Shown here: positions 11,195 to 21,194 of the stretch, piece by piece
How positions within the stretch are numbered: the stretch's first letter is position 1
Layout: each line of letters begins with the position of its first letter
Source of the DNA: Rana temporaria
Taxonomy: Eukaryota > Chordata > Amphibia > Anura > Ranidae
Length of the DNA: 64,000 nt
NCBI RefSeq assembly: GCF_905171775.1
Contig: NC_053492.1
Span: 59,026,004 to 59,090,003 of the forward strand
Reading direction: 5' to 3'
Translations under genes and position numbers: made by a program
The notes under the pieces: model-generated
Databases searched by the model: none
What the model was told of the DNA's origin: nothing
What the model saw: the letters and a program-made list of their open reading frames with translations, nothing else

Positions 11195-11655
11195 TTTAGC
11201 GGAGCTCCACCCTAAAGTGGAACTCCCGCTGATCGGAACCCTCCCCCCTCCGGTGTCACATTTGACACCTTTCAGGGGGGAGGGGGGTGCAGATACCTGT
11301 CTAAAGACAGGTATTTGCACACAGTCTCGGGCAGACTGCGGGCATGACGTCACCTCCCCCCCGTTGTGTTCTGGGAACACTCGGCTCCCAGTACACAGCG
11401 GGAGCCAATCGGCAGACGTAGCGCGACTCGCGTATGCGCCGTAGGGAACCAGGCCGTGAAGCCGGAGCGCTTCACTTCCTGGTTCCCTCACCGAGGATGG
11501 GGGGGGGCAGCAGAGTGACGAGCGATCGCTCGTCCTCTGCTGCGGACGGCACTGGACTCCAGGACAGGTAAGTGTCCTAATAGTAAAAGTCAGCAGCTGC
11601 AGTATTTGTAGCTTCTGGCTTTTAATATTTTTTTTTCAGCGGACATCCGCTTTAA
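11195..11655. repeat. MITE, AGCGGAGCTCCACCC / CCGCTTTAA family
   Basis: The left end AGCGGAGCTCCACCC and the right end GGACATCCGCTTTAA match the ends of 61465-61932. The shared body includes GTGTCACATTTG, ACAGGTATTTGCAC and GTAGCTTCTGGCTTTTA-type words. The copy at 61 kb is flanked by TTAA on both sides, which points to a TTAA-targeting family. Confidence 0.7.
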
Positions 11656-11732
11656 TGCAAGGTCTTGATGGATTGTCGGAAATGTAGTTTGGTAAAAGGA
11701 CTCGTCTATGGATATGGATGGGTTGAAAGACT

Positions 11733-11990
11733 TATGCCGCGTACACACGACCGTTTTTCATGACGTGAAAAAAGCAGTTTTCCCAGGCTGTGAAAATAAC
11801 AACTTACTTTTCTGCACGGGGACCAGCCCAGGACTGTGCACATGTCTGCTTAGCTGTGATGGTTGGGAGCCAGTTCTAAAGGGAGGAGACTCTGTGGTAT
11901 CGCAATGGTAGACCTTGGCTGCTGAGTATCTGGACCAGAGTTTGCTGAGCGCACACGACTGCTGAGTGGTTTCACACTACTGCTGCTAAC
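11733..11990. repeat. One-ended fragment of a TACACACGACC palindromic MITE
   Basis: ATGCCGCGTACACACGACCG starts near 11734 with the same outer end as the element at 10147, but no inverted partner is found downstream. This indicates truncation or decay. Confidence 0.5.
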
Positions 11991-12857
11991 ATGTTTCCCC
12001 AAAAATAAGACCTAGCGGTATTTTCCAAGAAGAGTGCAATATAAGCCCTACCCCGAAAATAAGCCCTAGTTTAAAATGCTTGTAAAATCCTATAATCCAC
12101 TCTATTACAGAAGTATATAATGTACAATGTGTGTGTTTCTGTAATATAATTGCGGGGAGGTGAGCTCCGGCGGGTCACAGAAGTGCAGAGCGGTTATAAT
12201 GAGCATCGTATGACATTTCACCTTCTGAGAACTTCAAGGGGTTTTTTCTCAACCTTCAATGAAAAGTGGTTCGCTAGTTTCCCACTCTTGTTGATCCCTT
12301 GTATTGTATCCATATGTAGTAGGTGGTCTGTCATGCCAATGTTTCTGTATTTCTAGGCCTCCTCATCAATGGCCTTATTTATGTAACTTATGTTTTTCAA
12401 TTAATGTATTTTTATAATAAATATCCAATTTTTTAACTTAATACGCCTTCACAGTCCATCATCTGCTCTATACATATATGTATCCACATATATATGTGTA
12501 TATTTTTTTCAAATACAGAGTGAACTTTTGGGACATTCACTAATTTCTACCAGAAAGATTGTCTTGCTATTGTCTTATCATTCCTGATACAGTTAATTTA
12601 TTGCTGATATTATTCTTTTGTTTGATGTATTTTTATGGCATAACTGCCAAGTGGGAGCCATTAAAACCTAAGGCTAATAACTGTTAACTAATTTACGCCG
12701 GCCATACATGATTCAAAATTCGGCCAATTCAGCAGGGACTTAACGGCCAGTCCTTTTCCCCAGTCCTTATGTTCCCAGTTTCTGCTAGCAGCAACAGGTT
12801 ATTGGCAGCAGTGTCCTCTCACCAATCCCAGCAATACAGCAGCAGGTATCTCACTGG
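11991..12857. other. Repeat fragment and unassigned AT-rich sequence
   Basis: CCCCAAAAATAAGACCTAGC near 11997 and CCCCGAAAATAAGCCCTAG near 12052 are tandem-like variants of a dispersed repeat motif. The remainder to 12857 is AT-rich, with a short TATATG microsatellite at about 12470-12505. No gene is seen. Confidence 0.45.
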
Positions 12858-13548
12858 GCTAGATTCACATAAAGTTAGGCCGGCGTATCAGTAGATACGC
12901 CGACCTAACTTGGAATCTGCGTCGACCTAAGTTTAAGTGTATTCTCAAACAGAGATACACTTAAACCTATCTAAGATACGACGGCTTGCGCCGTCCTATC
13001 TTAGGGTGCAATATTTAGGCTGACCGCTAGGTGGCGCTTCCATTGCGGTCGGCGTAGAATATGTAAATCACTAGATACGCCGATTCACGAACGTACGCCC
13101 GGCCGACGCAGTACAGATACGCCGTTTATGTAACGCATTATCAGGCCTAAAGATATTCCATCAAATAGCTGGAATAGTAATGTTAAGTATGGCCGCCGTT
13201 CCCGCGTCGAAATTCGAAAATTTTACGTCGTTTGCGTAAGTCGTCCGTGAATAGGGATTTACGTCATTTACGTCCACGTCGAAACCAATAGGCCCGTTTG
13301 GCGTACTTTGCCGCAATGCACACTGGGATATGTAGGCGGATGGCGCATTCGCCGTTCCAAAAAACGTCAATCACGTCAGGTCAACACAAATTAACATAGA
13401 ACACGCCCCCTCAGCCTATTCTGAATTAGGCGCCCTTACGCCCGCTCGCTTTAGGCTATGCCGCCGTAACTTAGCAGGCAAGTACTTTGAGAATCATGTA
13501 CTTGCCTCGCTAACTTACGGCGGCGTAGTGTAAACACGATACGTTGTA
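12858..13548. repeat. CpG-rich MITE with CTCF-like core, cut by an LTR
   Basis: It starts GCTAGATTCACATAAAG and shares its whole order of blocks with 24422-25137, 47168-47899 and 57809-58532. It contains the exact core CCGCTAGGTGGCGCT at 13024-13038. The expected right terminus is missing because an LTR begins at 13549. Confidence 0.8.
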
Positions 13549-14541
13549 GTAAATGGAATGTCCACTCAAAAGGTGTCTTTTCTGTGCTTTTATTACCCAG
13601 CCGGGTAAAAACGGTTAAACAATAGGAAAGTGAAGAATGAATAGATAGCAGAAATGGTGAACAACAGATTCAGGTGTAGGTAGATGGGAAACAGTCCTGC
13701 TTCCAACGACACTTTACTTCGCCACTCCAGCCGGAATGGGTTTAGCGCACCTGGACAGGCCTCTCTCACAAGCCTGGCAGCCACCAGAATGTCACTCGGA
13801 ACTTGGGGCTAAGTCTCTGCCACAGACCCTCCCAATGGTTAAAGAAACAAAGTGGTTCAGAATCCTCTTAGATTCAACACCCGGATCTCCTTCAGGTAGT
13901 TTTGGTTAGGTTACCGACTGATAGGTGACCAACATCCAGCCTCTCAGTACCCGGTTGTCCTTGTCCCCAATGGATGGTCAGGTCCCTATTGGAACACCAG
14001 CCTCTCTTGGCACTCCTCAGGCAGACTTTCCACCGGATAGCTTCCTCCAACAGGACGGACAGCTCAGGACCTTAGCAGATTGGGGACCCAGTTGTTCACT
14101 GGGCCCCAGCGGCGGATCAGATGCTCCGGGCCAACGTGGTTCACGAAACCAGGATCGCTGCGTAGCACGCACACCCCCGCCCGGAAGGCCATTTGCCGGG
14201 GTGCCGTGGAATGGCTACCCTGAAGGTGGGCGCCACACAGGAAGAAGACCCAAGAAAATGGCGTCTGTCCCATAAATACCCCTCCCCAGCATGCACAGCG
14301 AGAAAGCCTCCTCCTGATAGGCTGCCGGGAAGAAGCATCCAAACCCTTAACTCCACTGCCGCCCCCCGCCGGCATGGGGTGTGACCAGCACCCCAGAAAC
14401 GGCAGCATTAACCCACAGCACAGCCAAAGCTGGGACAGAGGCTCCAAATTTAAACAGATTAACCTGGTCAGAGCCACTTAACTCTCTGACCCCCTCTAAA
14501 TTTACACTAGCACCGGTTCTGAAAAGTAACCAGGCGCTACA
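13549..14541 (-). mobile_element. LTR of a retrotransposon
   Basis: On the minus strand the block starts TGTAG and ends CTACA, the inverted TG...CA ends expected of an LTR, and is about 993 bp long. It contains a TATA-like GTATTTATGG near 14275-14284 and an AATAAA about 60 bp before its 3' end (near 13597). Sequence at 14542-14740 may be attached internal sequence. No gag or pol frame is visible. No target duplication was found, so it may be one end of a truncated element rather than a solo LTR. Confidence 0.55.
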
Positions 14542-14854
14542 CAGAGGTCAGGGAAGTTGCTTTTCCTCCCGGTCGAACAAGAAATGAACCCGATTGGCTC
14601 AGGACCCGCTTCCTGAATGGCCGGGAGGAGAATCAGGAAGACATTAGCAAATATTAATTCGCTATTGTCACACAACTGGGTGGGCTGCTGGCGCAGTGCT
14701 CTTTCTCCCCCGAGCCCATCCTTCTTTGAAGCCAATTAAAGTCTCAAAAAGAGCCTAAAAAACCCCCATAAAAACCCATGCGTCCGGCACCTTGTATGTA
14801 TATTAGGGGACAGGCACATGGATTAGGGGGGCGGTGCCCCGTATGGATGGACCG
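14542..14854. other. Unassigned, possibly internal LTR-element sequence
   Basis: On the minus strand a purine-rich run (GGGAGGAAAAG) lies about 25 bp before the LTR start. No coding frame is visible. Confidence 0.3.
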
Positions 14855-15185
14855 CCACTGCCATGTTTATACTGGGATAAATATACTGGTATGTTTATAC
14901 TGAGATACTGTATATACAGTATATACTGGGATGTGTATACTAAGACAGTGTTTCTCAACTCCAGTCATCAAGGCACCCCAACAGGTCATGTTTTATGATC
15001 AGTTTCACTGCCTTAGTAATTACCACAGCCGTTTCATCTAAGGGAAATCCTGAAAACATGACCTGTTGGGGCGCCTTGAGGACTGGAGTTGAGAAACATT
15101 GTACTAAGATCTATATATTGGGATCGATATATTCAGATCTATATACAGGGATCTACAGCAATTACTGACATGTTTATACTGGAAT
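14855..15185. repeat. Degenerate left edge of the 30-bp satellite
   Basis: Diverged TATACTGGGATCTGTATA-like units occur at 14855-14945 and 15102-15185 on both sides of a hAT MITE. They match the homogeneous array that resumes at 18406, after a hAT insertion. The satellite was therefore once continuous. Confidence 0.7.
14946..15101. mobile_element. hAT MITE with exact 8-bp target duplication
   Basis: The ends CAGTGTTTCTCAACTCCAGT and GAGTTGAGAAACATTG are inverted copies, and the 8-bp TACTAAGA flanks both sides (14938-14945 and 15102-15109). CAG...TTG termini with an 8-bp duplication define hAT. It is inserted in the degenerate satellite edge. Confidence 0.9.
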
Positions 15186-15577
15186 CAGGGCCGGCGCTAC
15201 CACTAGGCGGACTAGGCGACCGCCTAGGGCGCACTGTCGCCTAGGGCGCCTGGCCGCTGGTTATTCTCCCCCACAGAGCTTGCACACAATCCACCAGCAG
15301 CACCCTGACATTGTGAAGCAGCGCCAACAACAGCCCCCCCCTCCCCCCAGCGCGAGTTCCCGCTGCTCTGACATTAGTGTCACATGGCATGGGTCCCAGC
15401 TGCAACCCCCCCCCCCCCCCCAGGGCGCGCTCCGCTCTGATGTGTATCACTGACAGTGATTCACTGTCATGTCCTGGTAGTGTCACTGTGTGTCCAGCAT
15501 CCCCCTTGTATGCCTTTCGCTCCTGCCTCTGAGATGTTTTCAGAATCAGGCAGGCAGCAGTCCCTCCCTCTCCGCTC

Positions 15578-16027
15578 AGGCTGCATTCACACCTGAACGC
15601 GGAGTATTTTACCGCGATTTGCCGCGACAAATTGCAGAGTTTTGTCCCGCGATTTGCCGTGACAAAACGCGGTAAAATACGCCGCGGTAACATACACAGG
15701 AGGGGTGATCAACATTGTCAGCTATGGCCGAACGCCGAAAGCCGCCTGAGGCTGCATTCACACTGTAACGCGGCGTACGCGGCGTATTTTGCCGCGATTT
15801 GTTAACTTTTTTTTTTTTTACAAATAATTTCCATTGATGTCTATGCCGAACGCCGAAAGCCACCTGAAAAAAAGGGTCCGGGACTTGTTTTCAGACGGCA
15901 GGCGTACGGCGTTTCGGCGTTCGGCGTGAGATGTGAACCATCTCATAGACATCAATGGAAATTCTCGCCTCCAGCGGCACGAGCGTCACGCTTCAGGCGT
16001 ATATACGCCGAGGTGTGAATGCAGCCT
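15578..16027. repeat. Palindromic MITE, AGGCTGCATTCACAC ends
   Basis: The ends AGGCTGCATTCACACCTGAA and GGTGTGAATGCAGCCTTA are inverted copies. Repeated GCCGAACGCCGAAAGCC blocks lie inside. A related copy is at 41613-41950. It is nested inside the hAT-type element. Confidence 0.75.
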
Positions 16028-16534
16028 TAAAAAAAGGTCCGGGACTTGTTTTTGAGCTTCAGGCGTTTCGCCGTTCGGCGTGGGAGATGTGAACCATCTC
16101 CATAGCCGACAATGTAAAATCACCCCTCCAGCGTATTGCAGGCTGCAATAGCGGCGGGCGTCTGGCGTGAAAACGCCTAGTCCACAGTACAGGATTGAGG
16201 CCGCTCTCCAGTGTCCAGCAGCGCACAGCGCCCAACCTCCCCCTTCTCCTGCCGTGTCAGTCTGGATGCGATGCATCATGGGATATAGTGTTGCGCCTGG
16301 CGGCGGCTCCCAGGGCTTGGGGGGACAGGTGGAGCCAGGAAGAGGTACCGTGCCACCGACTTGAGGCAGCAAGCAGGTAAACAGTAGCAGAGTTAATGCG
16401 AGCGAGGAACAGGCAGCAATCACAGGGTCAACGTTCACATTGGTTCAAAACGGTGGATGACAATGACATTTTGTAAAATGTATGTGTATGTGTATATTAA
16501 AACATCTTCCAAAAGCCCCCCCGGGTCGATTGGC

Positions 16535-17890
16535 ACTGGTGAAATGGCATTGATGGGCATTGGAAGGCTGTATTTGATGGACGCGGGTGAGGCTGTATTT
16601 GATGGGCTCAGGTTGAGGCTGTATTTGATGGGCACGGGTGAGATGGCATTTGATGGGCACGTGTGAGGCTGTATTTGATGGGCGCGGGTGAGGCTGTATT
16701 TTATGGGCGCGGGTGAGGCTGTATTTGATGGGTGCGGGTGAGGCTGTATTTTATGGGCGCGGGTGAGGCTGTATTTGATGGGTGCGGGTGAGGCTGTATT
16801 TGATGGGCGCAGGTGAGGCTGTATTTGATGGGCGCAGGTGAGATGGCATTTGATGGGAACGGGTGAGATGGAATTTGGGCGCAGGTGTGGCCGTATTTGA
16901 TGGGCGCGGGTGAGGCTGTATTTGATGGGCAAGGGTGAGGCTGTATTTGATGGGCGCGGGTGAGGCTGTATTTAATGGGCGCGGGTGAGCTGTATTTGAT
17001 GGGCGCGGGTGAGGCTGTATTTGATAGGCGCGGGTGAGGCTGTATTTGATGGAAGCGGGTGAGGTTGTATTTGATGGGCGCGGGTGAGGCTGTATTTGAT
17101 GGACGCGGGTGAGGTTGTATTTGATGGGCACGGGTGAGATGGCATTTGATGGGCACGGGTGAGATGGAATTTGGGCGCAGGTATGGCCGTATTTGATGGG
17201 CGCGTGTGAGGCTGTATTTGATGGGCGCGGGTGAGGCTGTATTTGATGGGCGCGGGAGAGGCTGTATTTGATAGGCGTGGGTGAGGCTGTATTTGATGGA
17301 TGCGGGTGAGGTTGTATTTGATGGGCGCGGGTGAGGCTGTATTTGATGGACGCGGGTGAGGTTGTATTTGATGGGCACGGGTGAGATGGCATTTGATGGG
17401 CACGGGTGAGATGGAATTTGGGCGCAGGTATGGCCGTATTTGATGGGCGCGTGTGAGGCTGTATTTGATGGGCGCGGGTGAGGCTGTATTTGATGGGCGC
17501 GGGAGAGGCTGTATTTGATGGGCGCGGGTGAGGCTGTATTTGATAGGCGTGGGTGAGGCTGTATTTGATGGATGCGGGTGAGGTTGTATTTGATGGGCGT
17601 GGGTGAGGCTGTATTTGATGGGCGCAGGTGAGGCTGTATTTGATGGGCACGGGTGAGATGGCATTTGATGGGCACGGGTGAGATGGAATTTGGGCGCAGG
17701 TATGGCCGTATTTGATGGGCGCGTGTGAGGCTGTATTTGATGGGTGCAGGTGAGGCTGTATTTGATGGGCACATGTGAGATGGAATTTGATGGGCACAGG
17801 TGAGGCTGTATTTGATGGGCGTGGGCAAGGTTGTATTTGGGCGTGGGCGAGGCTGTATTTGATGGCCACGGGGGAGATGGCATTTGCTGG
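16535..17890. repeat. 25-bp minisatellite with higher-order structure
   Basis: About 50 units close to GGCTGTATTTGATGGGCGCG plus GGTGA occur in tandem. A variant block (GAGATGGAATTTGGGCGCAG) recurs near 16870, 17167, 17413 and 17686, spaced about 250-300 bp, so groups of roughly 10-12 units were amplified together. The unit is 25 bp (not a multiple of 3), and all three minus frames happen to lack stops. The long minus-strand ORFs here are therefore artefacts. Confidence 0.9.
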
Positions 17891-18413
17891 TCTAGCAAAT
17901 TGTTGCATGCAAAATAGAAAATGGTAGCGGTCATTAAAAAGGTGGGATGTACATGGGCAGGGCAAAGGGGGTGGAGTCAGGGGTGGAGCCAATGCAATAA
18001 TTCTAGCACTAGACTTCCTCTGTAACTCTAACCTGGTAACCGTAAAAAAAAGTTTAAAGCGTCGCCTATGGAGATTTTTAGGTACCGTAGTTTGTCGCCA
18101 TTCCACGAGTGCGTGCAATTATAAAGCGTGACATGTTTGCTATCTATTTACTCGGCGTAACATCATCTTTCACGTTATACAAAAAAATTGGACTAACTTT
18201 ACTTTTTCATTTTTTTTTAATTTGTGAAAGTAAATTTTTCCCAAAAAGTTGCGTTTAAAACACCACCGCACAAATACCGTGTGACATAAAATATTGCAAC
18301 AATTGCCAAGGTGGGATGTACATGGGAAGGGCAAAGGGGGTGGAGTCAGGGGTGGAAAATTAGGTTTCAAAGCCTAGGGTGTCAAAAATCCTCGCACCAG
18401 CCCTGACTGGAAT

Positions 18414-19850
18414 CTATATACTGGGATCTGTATATACAGACATCTATATACCGGGATACAGAAATCTATATACCGGGATCTGTATATACAGAACTCTATA
18501 TACCGGGATCTGTATATACAGAAATCTATATACCGGGATCTGTATATACAGACATCTATATACCGGGATCTGTATATACAGAAATCTATATACCGGGATC
18601 TGTATATACAGAAATCTATATACCGGGATCTGTATATACAGAACTCTATATACCGGGATCTGTATATACAGAACTCTATATACCGGGATCTGTATATACA
18701 GAAATCTATATACCGGGATCTGTATATACAGAAATCTATATACCGGGATCTGTATATACAGAACTCTATATACCGGGATCTGTATATACAGAACTCTATA
18801 TACCGGGATCTGTATATACAGAAATCTATATACCGGGATCTGTATATACAGAACTCTATATACCGGGATCTGTATATACAGAACTCTATATACCGGGATC
18901 TGTATATACAGAAATCTATATACCGGGATCTGTATATACAGAAATCTATATACCGGGATCTGTATATACAGAAATCTATATACCGGGATCTGTATATACA
19001 GAAATCTATATACCGGGATCTGTATATACAGAACTCTATATACCGGGATCTGTATATACAGAAATCTATATACCGGGATCTGTATATACAGAAATCTATA
19101 TACCGGGATCTGTATATACAGAACTCTATATACCGGGATCTGTATATACAGAACTCTATATACCGGGATCTGTATATACAGAAATCTATATACCGGGATC
19201 TGTATATACAGAAATCTATATACTGGGATCTGTATATACAGAAATCTATATACCGGGATCTGTATATACAGAAATCTATATACCGGGATCTGTATATACA
19301 GAACTCTATATACCGGGATCTGTATATACAGAAATCTATATACCGGGATCTGTATATACAGAAATCTATATACCGGGATCTGTATATACAGAAATCTATA
19401 TACCGGGATCTGTATATACAGAAATCTATATACCGGGATCTGTATATACAGAACTCTATATACCGGGATCTGTATATACAGAAATCTATATACCGGGATC
19501 TGTATACACAGAACTCTATATACCGGGATCTGTATATACAGAAATCTATATACCGGGATCTGTATATACAGAAATCTATATACCGGGATCTGTATATACA
19601 GAAATCTATATACCGGGATCTGTATACACAGAACTCTATATACCGGGATCTGTATATACAGAAATCTATATACCGGGATCTGTATATACAGAAATCTATA
19701 TACCGGGATCTGTATATACAGAAATCTATATACCGGGATCTGTATACACAGAACTCTATATACCGGGATCTGTATATACAGAAATCTATATACCGGGATC
19801 TGTATATACAGAAATCTATATACTGTGATCTGTAATGCATACACTGTGAT
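18414..19850. repeat. 30-bp satellite array
   Basis: About 47 near-identical 30-bp units (TGTATATACAGAAATCTATA then TACCGGGATC) run without spacers. Each unit contains the palindrome TGTATATACA. Units differ mainly at one position (GAAATC, GAACTC or rare GACATC). From about 19500 a four-unit (120-bp) pattern repeats three times, marked by TGTATACACA. The 500-residue frames on both strands exist only because 30 is a multiple of 3. Confidence 0.95.
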
Positions 19851-19937
19851 CTGGCCCCCGGGGTCACCATGACAGATGACACCAGACTGCCCGTATCAGG
19901 AACTAACTAGCACAACTCTGCGCTCTGACAGCCGCGG

Positions 19938-20114
19938 CCATGACGTCAGCTCCGCCATCACGTGTTCAAAACACACGGCTCGCCTTCAATGACACCAAGG
20001 ATCCTATGACTGCAGCCAATCAGCCACGGTGTATGACAGCTGAGCCCGCCCACTGTCGGAGTGCCCGCCCAATGAGGTGTCGGAGGAGAGAAGTGATCGG
20101 AGTTCGGGCTGTGT
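19938..20114 (+). promoter_or_regulatory. ENPP4: Candidate ENPP4 promoter and non-coding first exon
   Basis: This CpG-containing block holds a full palindromic CRE (TGACGTCA, 19940-19947), an E-box (CACGTG, about 19960), two CCAAT boxes in GCCAATCAGC and CCCAATGAGG, and CCCGCCC GC-boxes. It ends in the consensus splice donor GTGAGT at 20115-20120. It is on the same strand as ENPP4, and mammalian ENPP4 also starts with a non-coding exon. The assignment is an inference: no transcript links it to the acceptor at 47941, and an unknown non-coding RNA could use it instead. Confidence 0.5.
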
Positions 20115-20120
20115 GTGAGT

Positions 20121-21190
20121 ACCGATCCCGGGTGTGCGGGTGTATACTAGGGTGGTGGGGGGAGGGCTGTACCCATACAATGTAAGCTCCGTACTATGGT
20201 GGGTGTCTGGTGTCGCAGCATCGCTGGGTGCAGATCTCAGTCTATGATCACATGTCTATAGATCGCCATACACTGTACGATCCCATACAAAGTCACTGCG
20301 TTGTATCCTATGGCGCTCACACACTACATGGGGGGATGGTGGATTGTATAGTGTGTGGTCTACTTATACAATCTCCTGTAATCTGCACATACACCATACA
20401 ATCTCATTGTACAATCCACTTTATTAGATCTACTATTTTTTATTTATGGGCCTGCCTGATTGGATGAAAAGGTTTGTCCTCCTTTAACCACTTCACCTCC
20501 GGAAGATTTACCCCTCCTTCCTGACCAGGCCATTTTTTTTGCGATACGGCACTGCGTTATTTTAACTGCCAATTGCGCGGTCGTGCAACGCTGTACAGTG
20601 ATCAGTGCTAAAAATATACACTGTGCTAATTTCACTGGCTGGGATCCATGCTTTACAGGAACACAGGATAAATCCCTTCCCTCCTGTCAGAACAGAAATC
20701 TGCCTTGTTTACATAGACAGACCACTGTTCTGCCTGTGTACCAAGGCATCAGCGGGTGCGGGCAGACAACGAGTCCACCGTACCCACCGATCAGCTCCTG
20801 CTGTATCCCTACAGGTATAGGCGCACCTGTAGGGAAAAGTGGCTGTACATGGAGATTGTATAGTCTATGGCCACCTTAAGGGTCACCATACAATCTCTGT
20901 ACAATCAGCTTTAGTGTTACCAGAACGATGTAATATGACACACAATAATCTACCCAATCAGGCTGACCCATCTACTACATAGTCTATGGTAGATCTAAAA
21001 GAGATTGTGTGCAGACCATACACTGTACAATCTCCCATAGATCTACCATCAACCATGTAATATAAAGGCCAGCCGGCCTGGGTACACACGGATTGGATTG
21101 TAAGCTGTTACAGCGTGTTTTACCGCTCGGTGGTCCCGCGGCTCTCCTCTAACTCCAGTCACAATCCGGCCACCCCTTTCACTTCCTCCG
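20121..21190. other. Presumed start of ENPP4 intron 1
   Basis: Repeated words such as CATACACTGTAC and ACAATCTC occur on both strands at 20265-20415 and 20880-21050. This suggests an old palindromic repeat, interrupted by other sequence. A partial TTAA element starts at 20483. No exon is seen. Confidence 0.4.
20483..20625 (+). repeat. Left-end fragment of a TTAACCACTT element
   Basis: It begins TTAACCACTTCACC and shares GCGATACGGCACTGCGTTATT-like and AATTGCGCGGTCGTGC blocks with 29021-29955 and 51270-51780. Only the first ~140 bp are present. Confidence 0.6.
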
Positions 21191-21194
21191 CCCT

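Larger units (their letters stand above)
15186..18405. mobile_element. hAT-type element carrying an internal minisatellite
   Basis: The ends CAGGGCCGGCGC and GCACCAGCCCTG are inverted copies and are flanked by an exact 8-bp duplication ACTGGAAT (15178-15185 and 18406-18413). This places the 3220-bp block in the hAT superfamily. Its interior contains a nested palindromic MITE (15578-16027), a 25-bp minisatellite (about 16535-17890) and a segment (17990-18310) shared with the hAT copies at 30.3, 38.1 and 49.3 kb. No transposase frame survives, so it is non-autonomous. It split a pre-existing satellite. Confidence 0.85.

Noticed and set aside
13925..14477. Overlapping ORFs of 116 and 137 residues
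   Set aside because: They fall inside the LTR-like block and have no recognisable retroviral or host domain.
15241..15693. 150-residue minus-strand ORF
   Set aside because: It lies within the hAT-type element and a palindromic MITE and includes poly-C encoded runs. It is not a plausible gene.
16701..18118. Minus-strand ORFs of 320-455 residues
   Set aside because: They are translations of the 25-bp minisatellite in three frames, with the same cyclic peptide in each. No stop codon happens to occur in the unit.
18374..19882. ORFs of about 500 residues on both strands with ten-residue repeats
   Set aside because: They result from a 30-bp satellite whose unit length is a multiple of three. Open frames on both strands over the same span indicate repeat structure, not protein selection.
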